Both the position numbers and the translations under genes were made by a program. Below the pieces are notes generated by a model. It was given only the letters and a program-made list of their open reading frames with translations. It had not been told where the DNA came from and ran no database searches. This document shows, in pieces, positions 1 to 7,087 of a stretch of DNA of 13,424 nucleotides. Every line of letters begins with the position of its first letter. The first letter of the stretch is position 1. The stretch is from UBA3537 sp049889395 (GTDB lineage: Bacteria > Bacteroidota > Bacteroidia > Flavobacteriales > Flavobacteriaceae). The DNA lies in NCBI GenBank assembly GCA_049889395.1, contig JBMHDM010000023.1, positions 1 through 13,424 on the forward strand, given 5' to 3'.

Positions 1-236
1 ACGTTTTCAATTTCGATAGTTAAGGTGTCAACTTGTTTTCCAAATTGATAAACGGTTTCGAAATCCATCAAATCCCCTTGGTGAAATTTATGACAAGAAA
101 GCCGGCTAGGCGCATCCGCATTAGGATCTAAAACCTCGGTATGAATATCAAATTTTCTGGTATTGTACAACAGCATCTTCCCGAGCTGTCCGCCTCCTAA
201 AATTCCCAGTTTGTGTTTAGACGAAAAATACTTCAA
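1..236 (-). CDS. purK: 5-(carboxyamino)imidazole ribonucleotide synthase PurK, N-terminal part (3' end outside window)
   Basis: PurK is an ATP-grasp enzyme of de novo purine synthesis. It carboxylates AIR with bicarbonate and ATP to give N5-CAIR, the substrate of PurE. The 78 visible residues contain the glycine-rich N-terminal signature LGILGGGQLGKML, then VLDP, DAP and GDLMDF, and end in the family's EIENV motif. Only the N-terminal domain is in the window; the ATP-grasp and C-terminal domains lie to the left of base 1. No in-frame ATG lies upstream or at the right place, so I choose the TTG at 236-234, giving (M)KYFSSKHKLGILGGGQ. This matches the N-terminus I recall for flavobacterial PurK, which often begins MNYFSS. 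A TAnnTTTG box about 27 nt upstream (263-270) supports this start. The gene diverges from adk. Identity is very secure; the start codon is an inference. Confidence 0.95.
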   Translation of the reverse strand, partial: MKYFSSKHKLGILGGGQLGKMLLYNTRKFDIHTEVLDPNADAPSRLSCHKFHQGDLMDFETVYQFGKQVDTLTIEIEN

Positions 237-262
237 ATCGATTATTTTGTTGAATTGTATTG

Positions 263-270
263 CAAAAATA
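263..270 (-). promoter_or_regulatory. Candidate -7 promoter element for purK (TAnnTTTG)
   Basis: Read on the minus strand, these bases are TATTTTTG, an exact match to the Bacteroidota sigma-A -7 consensus TAnnTTTG. Transcription would begin some 5-8 nt downstream, leaving a leader of about 20 nt before the TTG start at 236. I see no convincing TTTG/TTG -33 element at the usual 17-23 nt spacing, so the call rests on the -7 box and its position. Confidence 0.55.
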
Positions 271-334
271 CACTTAAAAATGGAATCCCATATTAAAATC
301 TACTTTGAAAGACCAACAAAGTATTGTATTTAAC

Positions 335-342
335 TATCTTTG
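335..342 (+). promoter_or_regulatory. Candidate -7 promoter element for the adk operon (TAnnTTTG)
   Basis: TATCTTTG matches the Bacteroidota -7 consensus TAnnTTTG exactly and is followed by an AT-rich start region. The predicted leader up to the adk ATG at 411 is about 60 nt. A TTTG at 304-307 is too far upstream (27 nt) to be a normal -33 element. Together with the purK box at 263-270 it forms a back-to-back divergent promoter region of about 175 bases. This would be the main promoter for the whole plus-strand run up to 7912. Confidence 0.6.
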
Positions 343-410
343 CAATTTAATTTTCATATCAAAAAATCCAGTCGATATTTTTGATTTTACAAAAAACTGT
401 AACATTGGCC

Positions 411-983
411 ATGAAAAACATAGTACTATTTGGTCCTCCGGGGGCTGGTAAAGGCACTCAAGCTAATTTTTTAAAGGACACCTATAAACTGGTTCATATT
501 TCTACTGGCGATGTTTTTCGCTATAACATTAAAAACAAAACCCCTCTCGGAAATTTAGCTCAATCTTTTATGGACAAAGGCGAATTGGTACCTGATCAAG
601 TAACGATTGATATGCTCAGCGATGAAGTGGCCAAACATGCCGATGCTAATGGCTTTATTTTTGATGGATTCCCTAGAAATACCATTCAAGCCGATGCTTT
701 GGACGAAGTATTATCGGAATATGCAGCTGAGGTCAATGCCATGATCGCTTTAGAAGTTGATGATGAAATTCTTGTAAAACGTTTACTCAAACGTGGTGAG
801 ACCAGTGGTAGAGCCGACGATTCATCGGAAGAAATTGTCAGGAACAGAATTCAAATTTATTACAACGAAACAGCTATTCTGAAGTCATATTATCAAAATA
901 AAAATAAATATCACGGCGTAGATGGCGAAGGAGAAATTGACACCATTACAGACCGGCTTAAAGTTGTTATAGATAAGCTTTAG
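411..983 (+). CDS. adk: Adenylate kinase
   Basis: Cytoplasmic adenylate kinase, which interconverts ATP + AMP and 2 ADP and sets the adenylate energy charge. The frame is open from a TTG at 381, but the ATG at 411 is chosen because MKNIVLFGPPGAGKGTQ is the standard N-terminus and gives 190 aa, the usual size of the short, zinc-free flavobacterial form. The P-loop GPPGAGKGT is at residues 8-16. It is followed by the AMP-binding ISTGDVFR, the FDGFPR motif and, in the short LID region, GRADD. The gene is first in the plus-strand run and lies 12 nt upstream of obg. It is a stand-alone enzyme with no hypoxanthine phosphoribosyltransferase domain fused or adjacent, unlike some relatives. Identity is certain. 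Confidence 0.98.
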   Translation: MKNIVLFGPPGAGKGTQANFLKDTYKLVHISTGDVFRYNIKNKTPLGNLAQSFMDKGELVPDQVTIDMLSDEVAKHADANGFIFDGFPRNTIQADALDEVLSEYAAEVNAMIALEVDDEILVKRLLKRGETSGRADDSSEEIVRNRIQIYYNETAILKSYYQNKNKYHGVDGEGEIDTITDRLKVVIDKL

Positions 984-995
984 TAAACAAGTACG

Positions 996-2000
996 ATGAC
1001 TGAAGGAAATTTTGTCGATTACATCAAGTTATACACTTGCTCCGGAAACGGCGGTAAGGGTTCCGTTCATTTGCATCGCGAAAAGTATATCACCAAAGGA
1101 GGTCCAGATGGTGGCGATGGTGGGCGAGGTGGTCATGTTGTGGTTCGTGGTAATTCCAATCTTTGGACGCTTCACCACTTGAAATTCAAAAGACACTTTA
1201 GAGCAGGTCATGGAGTGCACGGTAGCAAGAGTCGAAGCACAGGCGCCGATGGCTTAGATATTTACATTGATGTTCCTTTGGGAACAGTTATAAAAGACAG
1301 CGATACCGGTCTAATGTTGTTTGAAATCACTAGCGATAAAGAAGAGATTATACTTTGTCAAGGCGGTAAAGGGGGTAGAGGTAATTGGCATTTTAAATCG
1401 TCTACAAACCAGACCCCGCGATATGCTCAACCTGGATTGCCAGGAGAGGAGAAGAATGTTACTATGGAGTTAAAAATCTTAGCAGATGTTGGACTAGTTG
1501 GGTTTCCAAATGCTGGAAAATCAACCTTGTTGTCTGTCGTAACAGCTGCAAAGCCAAAAATTGCTGATTATGAATTTACAACGCTCAAACCAAACTTGGG
1601 AATCGTGGAGTACCGGGATTTTCAATCATTTGTGATGGCCGATATCCCCGGGATTATTGAGGGAGCAGCTGAAGGGAGAGGTCTTGGGCATTATTTTTTG
1701 AGACACATAGAGCGAAACTCAACTTTGTTATTTTTAATCCCTGCAGATGCTAACGATATTAAAAATCAGTATCATATTTTATTGGATGAACTGAAGCGAT
1801 ACAACCCAGAAATGCTGGACAAAGATCGATTAGTTGCCATCTCAAAAAGTGATATGTTAGACGATGAACTTAAAGCAGAGATGAAACAACTTCTAGATGA
1901 ACAAATGACCGTTCCATATTTATTTATATCATCTGTAGCACAAACAGGGCTATCCCAATTGAAAGACCTGCTTTGGAAACAACTCAATAAATCAGTTTGA
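996..2000 (+). CDS. obgE: Obg family GTPase (ObgE/CgtA)
   Basis: Essential ribosome-associated GTPase acting in late 50S assembly and stress control. The 334-aa protein has the glycine-rich Obg fold at residues 1-160, with many GG turns such as GGPDGGDGGRGG. The G domain follows: G1 GFPNAGKS (169-176), G2 with TT at 195-196, G3 DIPG (216-219) and the family's GLGHYFLRH switch region. The G4 motif is SKSD (283-286) instead of the textbook NKxD; G5 is SSV near 312. The protein ends shortly after the G domain, so the variable C-terminal OCT domain of longer Obg proteins is absent, as is common in Bacteroidota. The start at 996 gives MTEGNFVDYIKLY, the expected N-terminus. It follows adk by 12 nt and is almost certainly co-transcribed with it. 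Confidence 0.97.
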   Translation: MTEGNFVDYIKLYTCSGNGGKGSVHLHREKYITKGGPDGGDGGRGGHVVVRGNSNLWTLHHLKFKRHFRAGHGVHGSKSRSTGADGLDIYIDVPLGTVIKDSDTGLMLFEITSDKEEIILCQGGKGGRGNWHFKSSTNQTPRYAQPGLPGEEKNVTMELKILADVGLVGFPNAGKSTLLSVVTAAKPKIADYEFTTLKPNLGIVEYRDFQSFVMADIPGIIEGAAEGRGLGHYFLRHIERNSTLLFLIPADANDIKNQYHILLDELKRYNPEMLDKDRLVAISKSDMLDDELKAEMKQLLDEQMTVPYLFISSVAQTGLSQLKDLLWKQLNKSV

Positions 2001-2013
2001 GTTGTTTATTTTT
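1977..2013 (+). terminator. Stem-loop over the obgE stop codon with a short T-run; possible attenuator or RNA processing site
   Basis: An 11-bp perfect inverted repeat, AAACAACTCAA (1977-1987) and TTGAGTTGTTT (1997-2007), encloses a 9-nt loop. The right arm contains the obgE TGA. The arm is followed by an A and five T (2009-2013), then the TPR gene's ATG at 2026. The stem is A/T-rich, so it is a weaker intrinsic terminator than those at 10739 and 12780. Partial termination, 3'-end protection or ribosome-dependent folding are all possible. The structure is seen; the function is inferred. Confidence 0.4.
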
Positions 2014-2025
2014 CATAGGTTAGTA

Positions 2026-2964
2026 ATGAATAAGTACATATATATATTATTTTTTCTTTACTTGAGTCAAACCTTTTCAGCTCAAATCAGTGAGGCTCAT
2101 GTTTTGGATTTGATTCAATCAAAACAATATTCAAAGCTAGAAACACAACTTGTTAATCATGTTAAACAATTTGCTCAAGATGATCAAATGCTGGAGTATC
2201 TTGGTGACGTTTACGGCTTTCAGAGTAAGTGGAGCAATGCGGCAGAATGTTATCAAAGACTTGCAGCAGCCCATCCCAAAAATGCCAACTATCATTACAA
2301 ATACGGTGGAGTTTTGGGTAGAATGGCAAAAGAGGGATCGAAACTCAAAGCTTTAAAGTTAATTCGTCAAACAAAAGCATTATTCAAAACAGCAGAGCAG
2401 TTGGACCCCTATCATTTACCTGTTCAATGGGCCCAGGTTCAGTTATATTCGGAGTTACCTGGATTTTTAGGCGGAAGCTACCAAACCGCATGGGGCCATG
2501 CTGAACAACTGCAACAATTATCCAAAATTGAAGGGTACATGGCTAAAGTCTATATTTTAGAAAAACAAGACCGTACGCAAATAGCCAAACAATATGCTCA
2601 AAAAATCGTAAAATATCACAATCAGTTCCCTTGCCTGAATATTATTCAAGAGGTTGAAAAGGAATGTGAAGATTTTGATAATAACTTGTATTTTGGTGTG
2701 GCTAATGCTTACACTCTTACCCAAGGAGATTTATCTGTAGTTGAACTTTTTTTAAAATCCTACATTTCAAAACACACAACCCGCGATAGAATTCCTATTG
2801 AAATAGCTTACCTAAAACTTTCAGAAGTTTACATAGAAAAAAATCAAAAGGACTTGGCATTAGATTGTTTGAATGCAGCTCTTTTAATTGACTCTAATTT
2901 TGAAGCGGCGATGCAAGCCAAGCAACAAATTTTATCTACTAATAGAGCTAATGATTCATATTGA
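2026..2964 (+). CDS. Secreted tetratricopeptide-repeat protein of unknown function
   Basis: The frame is open from 2002, but the ATG at 2026 puts a typical signal peptide at the very N-terminus (MNKYIYILFFLYLSQTFSA, cleavage near residue 19), so I use it; the product is 312 aa. The mature protein is alpha-helical with TPR-like units around residues 54-87, 119-152 and 260-293. One carries a LPGFLGGS turn, which I associate with a group of TPR proteins in which a helix pair is followed by this glycine-rich loop. No enzymatic motif is present. It is likely periplasmic and probably a protein-interaction scaffold. It lies between obgE and the Mur ligase gene, 25 and 30 nt from them, so it is probably co-transcribed. 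A role linked to the envelope is only a guess from the signal peptide and the neighbour. Confidence 0.85.
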   Translation: MNKYIYILFFLYLSQTFSAQISEAHVLDLIQSKQYSKLETQLVNHVKQFAQDDQMLEYLGDVYGFQSKWSNAAECYQRLAAAHPKNANYHYKYGGVLGRMAKEGSKLKALKLIRQTKALFKTAEQLDPYHLPVQWAQVQLYSELPGFLGGSYQTAWGHAEQLQQLSKIEGYMAKVYILEKQDRTQIAKQYAQKIVKYHNQFPCLNIIQEVEKECEDFDNNLYFGVANAYTLTQGDLSVVELFLKSYISKHTTRDRIPIEIAYLKLSEVYIEKNQKDLALDCLNAALLIDSNFEAAMQAKQQILSTNRANDSY

Positions 2965-2994
2965 TAAGTATATTTACAACAAATTCAATTTGAT

Positions 2995-4353
2995 ATGAAA
3001 GTTCATTTTATAGCCATTGGAGGAGCAGCGATGCACAATCTGGCACTGGCTTTACATTTAAAAGGTGACCAAGTGAGCGGCAGTGATGATGCCATTTTTG
3101 ACCCCTCAAAATCAAGATTACAGGCATATGGTCTTCTCCCTGAAAAAGAAGGATGGTTTCCAGAAAAAATCACATCAGACTTAGATGCTATCATACTTGG
3201 GATGCACGCCAAATTGGATAATCCTGAACTTGAAAAAGCTCAACAACTTAATTTAAAAATTTATTCTTATCCTGAATTTATTTATGAGCAGTCTAAATTT
3301 AAAACTCGTGTAGTGATCGGTGGCAGCCATGGAAAGACTACAATCACAGCGATGTTATTGCATGTCTTAAATTATCATGATATTTCAGTTGATTATATGG
3401 TTGGTGCACAGTTGGATGGTTTTGATGTGATGGTGCAACTTTCTGACGACAATGAATTTATTGTATTGGAGGGTGATGAATATTTAAGTTCGCCATTAGA
3501 CCTTCGTCCCAAGTTTCATCATTATAAGCCAAACATTGCCCTGATTAGTGGCATTGCATGGGATCACATCAATGTGTTTCCCACACTAGAAAATTACAGG
3601 GAACAGTTTTCAATTTTTGTAGATTCCATTATAGATGGTGGTAGTATTACCTATAATATTGAAGATGAGGCTGTAAAAGCTATTGTGGAGTCTAGCCAAA
3701 ACCCCATTAGACAATTTCCTTACGCCACGCCAAAGTTTCATATTTCAGATGGAGTGACCTATTTAGATACGGATGAGGGACCAATACCTTTGGAAATTTT
3801 TGGCCAACATAATTTGAATAACTTGGCTGGTGCCAAATGGATTTGCCAACAAATGGGGGTAGATGAGGTTGATTTTTACGAAGCCATTACCTCCTTTTCT
3901 GGGGCGAGTAAACGTTTGGAAAAAATAGCGTCCCATCAATCTGCTGTAATTTTCAAAGATTTTGCACACGCGCCCAGTAAAGTTAAAGCTACTACTAATG
4001 CTGTTCGATCACAATTTCCTGAAAAACGGCTCATAGCTTGTTTAGAATTACATACTTACAGCAGTTTGAATGAAAATTTTTTAAAAAATTACAAAAATAC
4101 ACTTGATGGGGCTTGTGAAGCCATTGTTTTTTATTCGCCTAAAGCCTTGGAAATAAAAAAAATGCGCCCTATTAGTGAGATGCAAATTTCAGAGGCTTTT
4201 GCACATCCAAACCTAAGTGTATTTAAAGAACCATCAGAATTTTATGGGTTTTTAAAAGCTCAATCGTATCACAATACAGTACTGCTTTTGATGAGTTCTG
4301 GAAATTACGGCGGTTTAGATTTTGATCACTTAGAACAATTAATTGTAAACTAA
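2995..4353 (+). CDS. mpl: Mur ligase family protein, Mpl-like (UDP-N-acetylmuramate:L-Ala-gamma-D-Glu-meso-DAP ligase)
   Basis: Mpl joins recycled murein tripeptide directly to UDP-MurNAc in the cytoplasm, using ATP, so that peptidoglycan fragments are reused. The 452-aa length matches the family. The N-terminal UDP-binding motif FIAIGGAAMHNLA (residues 5-17) resembles the GIGGxxM of MurC and Mpl. The ATP loop GGSHGKTT is at 109-116, the metal-binding EGDEY at 159-163 and SGIAWDHINVF at 184-194. DFAHAPSKV (322-330) occupies the position of DFAHHPTA in E. coli Mpl; the second histidine is an alanine here. The C-terminus carries LMSSGNYGG (432-440), another Mpl-type signature. MurC is the main alternative, but the C-terminal motif and the DFAHAP segment favour Mpl. 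Substrate specificity is inferred from the family. Confidence 0.88.
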   Translation: MKVHFIAIGGAAMHNLALALHLKGDQVSGSDDAIFDPSKSRLQAYGLLPEKEGWFPEKITSDLDAIILGMHAKLDNPELEKAQQLNLKIYSYPEFIYEQSKFKTRVVIGGSHGKTTITAMLLHVLNYHDISVDYMVGAQLDGFDVMVQLSDDNEFIVLEGDEYLSSPLDLRPKFHHYKPNIALISGIAWDHINVFPTLENYREQFSIFVDSIIDGGSITYNIEDEAVKAIVESSQNPIRQFPYATPKFHISDGVTYLDTDEGPIPLEIFGQHNLNNLAGAKWICQQMGVDEVDFYEAITSFSGASKRLEKIASHQSAVIFKDFAHAPSKVKATTNAVRSQFPEKRLIACLELHTYSSLNENFLKNYKNTLDGACEAIVFYSPKALEIKKMRPISEMQISEAFAHPNLSVFKEPSEFYGFLKAQSYHNTVLLLMSSGNYGGLDFDHLEQLIVN

Positions 4354-4377
4354 AATAAGAATAATTAGACCTACATT

Positions 4378-5070
4378 ATGCCCCCTAACAACCTAACAAT
4401 CAAAGACTGGTCACCGGCAGATCAACCTCGGGAAAAATTAAGAGATTATGGCTCTAGTTTTCTGAGTGATGCCGAGTTATTAGCTATTATAATAGGATCA
4501 GGAACTATCGAAACTAGTGCAGTAGAGCTTTCAAAAATCATTCTCTCTAGTGTACAGCATAATCTCAATAATTTAGCTAAACTTTCTTTGCATCAACTCA
4601 CCCTTTTCAAAGGCATAGGTGAGGCCAAGGCCATAAAAATCTCTGCAGCTATGGAGTTAGGACTTCGGCAAAATAGAACGGAATCCATTGTACGCGCAAC
4701 AATCAATTCCAGCCAATCTGTTGTTGAACTAATGGCTCCAGTTTTGGGGTTATTGAATTTCGAAGAGTTTTGGGTTCTATATTTAAATAACTCAAATAAG
4801 TTACTACACAAATCACAGATTAGTAAGGGCGGGCTGACAGCTACAGTTGTTGATACAAGGCTAATCTTCAAAGAGGCTTTAGAATTGGGTGCCGTAGCGC
4901 TAATATTAGTTCATAATCACCCCTCGGGCTCTTTAAAACCCAGTCCTTCTGATTTAAATCTCACTAAAAAAATCCAAAATGCAGCATCTACTTTGGAGAT
5001 TAAAGTCTTGGACCATATAATTCTCACAGAAAAATCCTATTTTAGTTTTGCTGATGAAAATGTGTTATAA
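4378..5070 (+). CDS. radC: RadC family JAB/MPN-domain protein
   Basis: The 230-aa protein has the standard RadC layout. An N-terminal segment (WSPADQPREKLRDYG) leads into helix-hairpin-helix-like sequence around residues 74-94 (LFKGIGEAKAIKISAAMEL). The C-terminal JAB1/MPN metalloprotease-like domain follows. The zinc-binding JAMM motif H-x-H-x7-S-x2-D is intact as HNHPSG...PSPSD (H179, H181, S189, D192), with the partner glutamate in NFEEFW (E129-E130). RadC was named for a repair phenotype in E. coli that was later reassigned; its molecular role is still unclear, though roles in recombination and transformation have been proposed. It lies 24 nt after mpl. Its stop codon shares one base with the start of the next gene (TAATG at 5068-5072), suggesting translational coupling. 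Confidence 0.95.
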   Translation: MPPNNLTIKDWSPADQPREKLRDYGSSFLSDAELLAIIIGSGTIETSAVELSKIILSSVQHNLNNLAKLSLHQLTLFKGIGEAKAIKISAAMELGLRQNRTESIVRATINSSQSVVELMAPVLGLLNFEEFWVLYLNNSNKLLHKSQISKGGLTATVVDTRLIFKEALELGAVALILVHNHPSGSLKPSPSDLNLTKKIQNAASTLEIKVLDHIILTEKSYFSFADENVL

Positions 5071-6377
5071 TGTTATTAATTTATACACCAAAGGTAACAA
5101 GTCGACTTAAATTCGCATTTAAACAAATTTGTACTAGGATTTTAGGACTTCCCATAGGCTTTACTAGCGTTATTGAGGATTTCATTGCGCACAAAGGTTT
5201 GAAAATGTCTTACGGCGTTCAGCCTTTAGGATCTGAATTTTTTGTCCAAAGTAATGGCTTACTATTTGAGCAAGGTCTTTCAGATTTGGATATTAATGTT
5301 CAAAAGTGGGGTCATACAAAATGCTTTTTTAGTGTTGGGGACAAAAGTCATTTGCCGTTTGATATTTTCTCAGCGACATTTTATGTATTGAGTAGATACG
5401 AAGAATATTTACCACATGTTAAGGATCAATACGGTCGATTCACAAAAACAGACAGTTTAGCATATCAGCATGGGTTTTTACACCAACCTGTAGTTGATAT
5501 TTGGGCGATGAATTTTAAACAATCGCTTAAAACTTATTTTCCCGATATAGTATTTGGCACAAGGCAATATGACATTCAGCCTATAATCGATGTTCCTATG
5601 GCCTATTATTTTAAAAACAAGGGACTTTTTCGAACTTTAGGTGGTGCAATTTCTGATTTAATTAATCTTAGATTTAAGCTATTTTATGACCGGTTTTTTG
5701 TTCTATTTGGATTTAAAAAAGATCCGTATGACAATTTTAAATGGATTATCAATCGTCAGAGGACAAGTCCGACCAAGTTCCATTTATTTTTTTTAATTGG
5801 AGATTACACAACTTACGACAATAATATTAGCGTTAATAAAAAAGCATTTCTAACCTTAATAAAATCAATGCGAGATTACTGCAAGGTCGGCCTAAAATCA
5901 TCTTTTTCAGCCTTAGATGATTTGAAGATTTTATCCCTAGAAAAAAATCGTTTGGATGGCGTTTTAAATTGTACAATTGAAGGCGTGAGAGGGTCATTTT
6001 CAAAAGTAAATCTACCAATCACCTATAGAAATTATGTAGATATGGAAATATACGATGACTTCTCGATGGGCTATCCAGACACCATAGGGTTTAGAGCTGG
6101 TACCTGTACACCTTTTTTGTTCTATGATATTGATTACGAAATTCAAACCCCTTTGCTAATACATCCCTATCAATTGATGGATTTCTCCTTATTACAATAC
6201 ACTTCTTTTCTGGACAAAAAAGAGTCATTAGAGAAAGTTATCGAGCAAGTTAAACAAGTAGGTGGGGTTTTTACTCCAGTTTTTCATAACTATAGTTTTA
6301 GTCCATTAAACCGTTGGAAGGATTTTAAAACACTTTTTAATATTATATTAGATTCAAAAACCGATGTTTCAACATAA
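5070..6377 (+). CDS. DUF7033 / polysaccharide-deacetylase-like protein, possibly non-catalytic
   Basis: The 435-aa protein resembles a Bacteroidota family usually annotated as polysaccharide deacetylase family protein, with an N-terminal DUF7033 region. Recognisable marks are PFDIFSATFYVLSRYEEYLP (97-116), PIIDVPMAYYFKNKG (171-185), DDFSMGYPDTIGFRAGTCTP (329-348), LLIHPYQLMD (362-371) and FHNYSF...W (405-416). In active NodB-type deacetylases motif 1 has two adjacent catalytic or metal-binding aspartates and motif 2 is HxxxS/T. Here the motif-1 region reads IIDVP, and the expected motif-2 region reads VGLKSSFSA, with no histidine. Catalysis is therefore doubtful. From memory other flavobacterial members look alike, so this may be a subfamily trait and not a local defect. 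No signal peptide or membrane segment is evident. It overlaps radC by 1 nt and yjjG by 14 nt, so all three are probably expressed together. Confidence 0.8.
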   Translation: MLLIYTPKVTSRLKFAFKQICTRILGLPIGFTSVIEDFIAHKGLKMSYGVQPLGSEFFVQSNGLLFEQGLSDLDINVQKWGHTKCFFSVGDKSHLPFDIFSATFYVLSRYEEYLPHVKDQYGRFTKTDSLAYQHGFLHQPVVDIWAMNFKQSLKTYFPDIVFGTRQYDIQPIIDVPMAYYFKNKGLFRTLGGAISDLINLRFKLFYDRFFVLFGFKKDPYDNFKWIINRQRTSPTKFHLFFLIGDYTTYDNNISVNKKAFLTLIKSMRDYCKVGLKSSFSALDDLKILSLEKNRLDGVLNCTIEGVRGSFSKVNLPITYRNYVDMEIYDDFSMGYPDTIGFRAGTCTPFLFYDIDYEIQTPLLIHPYQLMDFSLLQYTSFLDKKESLEKVIEQVKQVGGVFTPVFHNYSFSPLNRWKDFKTLFNIILDSKTDVST

Positions 6378-7050
6378 ACAACACCTATTTTTTGACTTAG
6401 ATCATACCCTCTGGGATTTTGATAAAAACTCTGCACTGACATTTAAAAAAATTTTTGAACTTCACAATATTGCAGTCAAACTTGAACAGTTTTTAGACGT
6501 TTATGTTCCCATTAACCTTCGCTACTGGAAGTTATATCGCGAAGAGAAAATTGATAAAGCAAGTTTGCGCTTTGCTAGATTAAATGATACATTTGAAACG
6601 CTATCCTACAAAGTTTCAAGAGATTTAATTGATCAATTATCCAATGATTATATTTCTTATTTATCCACCTTTAATCATCTTTTTGATGGCACCCTAGAGA
6701 TTTTAGATTACTTGAATTCAAAATATAGTTTACACATCATAACAAATGGTTTCAAAGAAGTCCAGCATGGTAAGTTGAAGGCCTCTGGGATTAGTAACTT
6801 CTTTGAAACGGTCACAAATTCAGAGATGGTCGGGGTCAAAAAACCTAATCCAATTATTTTCAATCACGCCCTAAAAATATCTAAAGCCTCCGTGGAAAAC
6901 AGTCTAATGATTGGAGATAACCTTGAGGCCGATATTTTAGGTGCCAAAAACATTGGCATGGATGCCATTTGTTATAATTATCACAATGACGAAATCCCTG
7001 ATGATATTCTAGAGATTAAACACCTTTCGGAGCTCAAACGCTATTTGTAA
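6364..7050 (+). CDS. yjjG: YjjG family HAD-type (non-canonical pyrimidine) nucleotidase
   Basis: The 228-aa haloacid-dehalogenase superfamily phosphatase has all four HAD motifs. Motif I is DLDHT (D11, D13) within FFDLDHTLWDFD. Motif II is the threonine of ITNG (T127). Motif III is the lysine of GVKKPNP (159-160). Motif IV is GDNLEAD (D185, D190). The helical cap between motifs I and II is the YjjG/PynA type, and DHTLWDFD is characteristic of that family. YjjG removes phosphate from nucleoside 5'-monophosphates and is regarded as a house-cleaning enzyme against damaged or halogenated pyrimidines. The ATG at 6364 lies inside the end of the preceding gene (14-nt overlap), which fits coupled translation. 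Exact substrate preference cannot be read from sequence. Confidence 0.9.
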   Translation: MFQHKQHLFFDLDHTLWDFDKNSALTFKKIFELHNIAVKLEQFLDVYVPINLRYWKLYREEKIDKASLRFARLNDTFETLSYKVSRDLIDQLSNDYISYLSTFNHLFDGTLEILDYLNSKYSLHIITNGFKEVQHGKLKASGISNFFETVTNSEMVGVKKPNPIIFNHALKISKASVENSLMIGDNLEADILGAKNIGMDAICYNYHNDEIPDDILEIKHLSELKRYL

Positions 7051-7087
7051 ATCTAAAAACATTATATTCATCCTATAAATTTTGATT

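Noticed and set aside
361..383. AAAAAT/ATTTTT inverted repeat in the adk leader
   Set aside because: A six-pair A/T-only stem is too weak to support a regulatory structure or riboswitch.
381..410. Upstream TTG start giving a 10-residue extension of Adk
   Set aside because: The P-loop kinase family starts at MKNIVLFGPPG; the extension has no family support.
2969..2976. TATATTTA, one base off a -7 box, before mpl
   Set aside because: The final G is missing, no -33 element is clear and the gap is only 30 nt within an operon; likely chance in AT-rich DNA.
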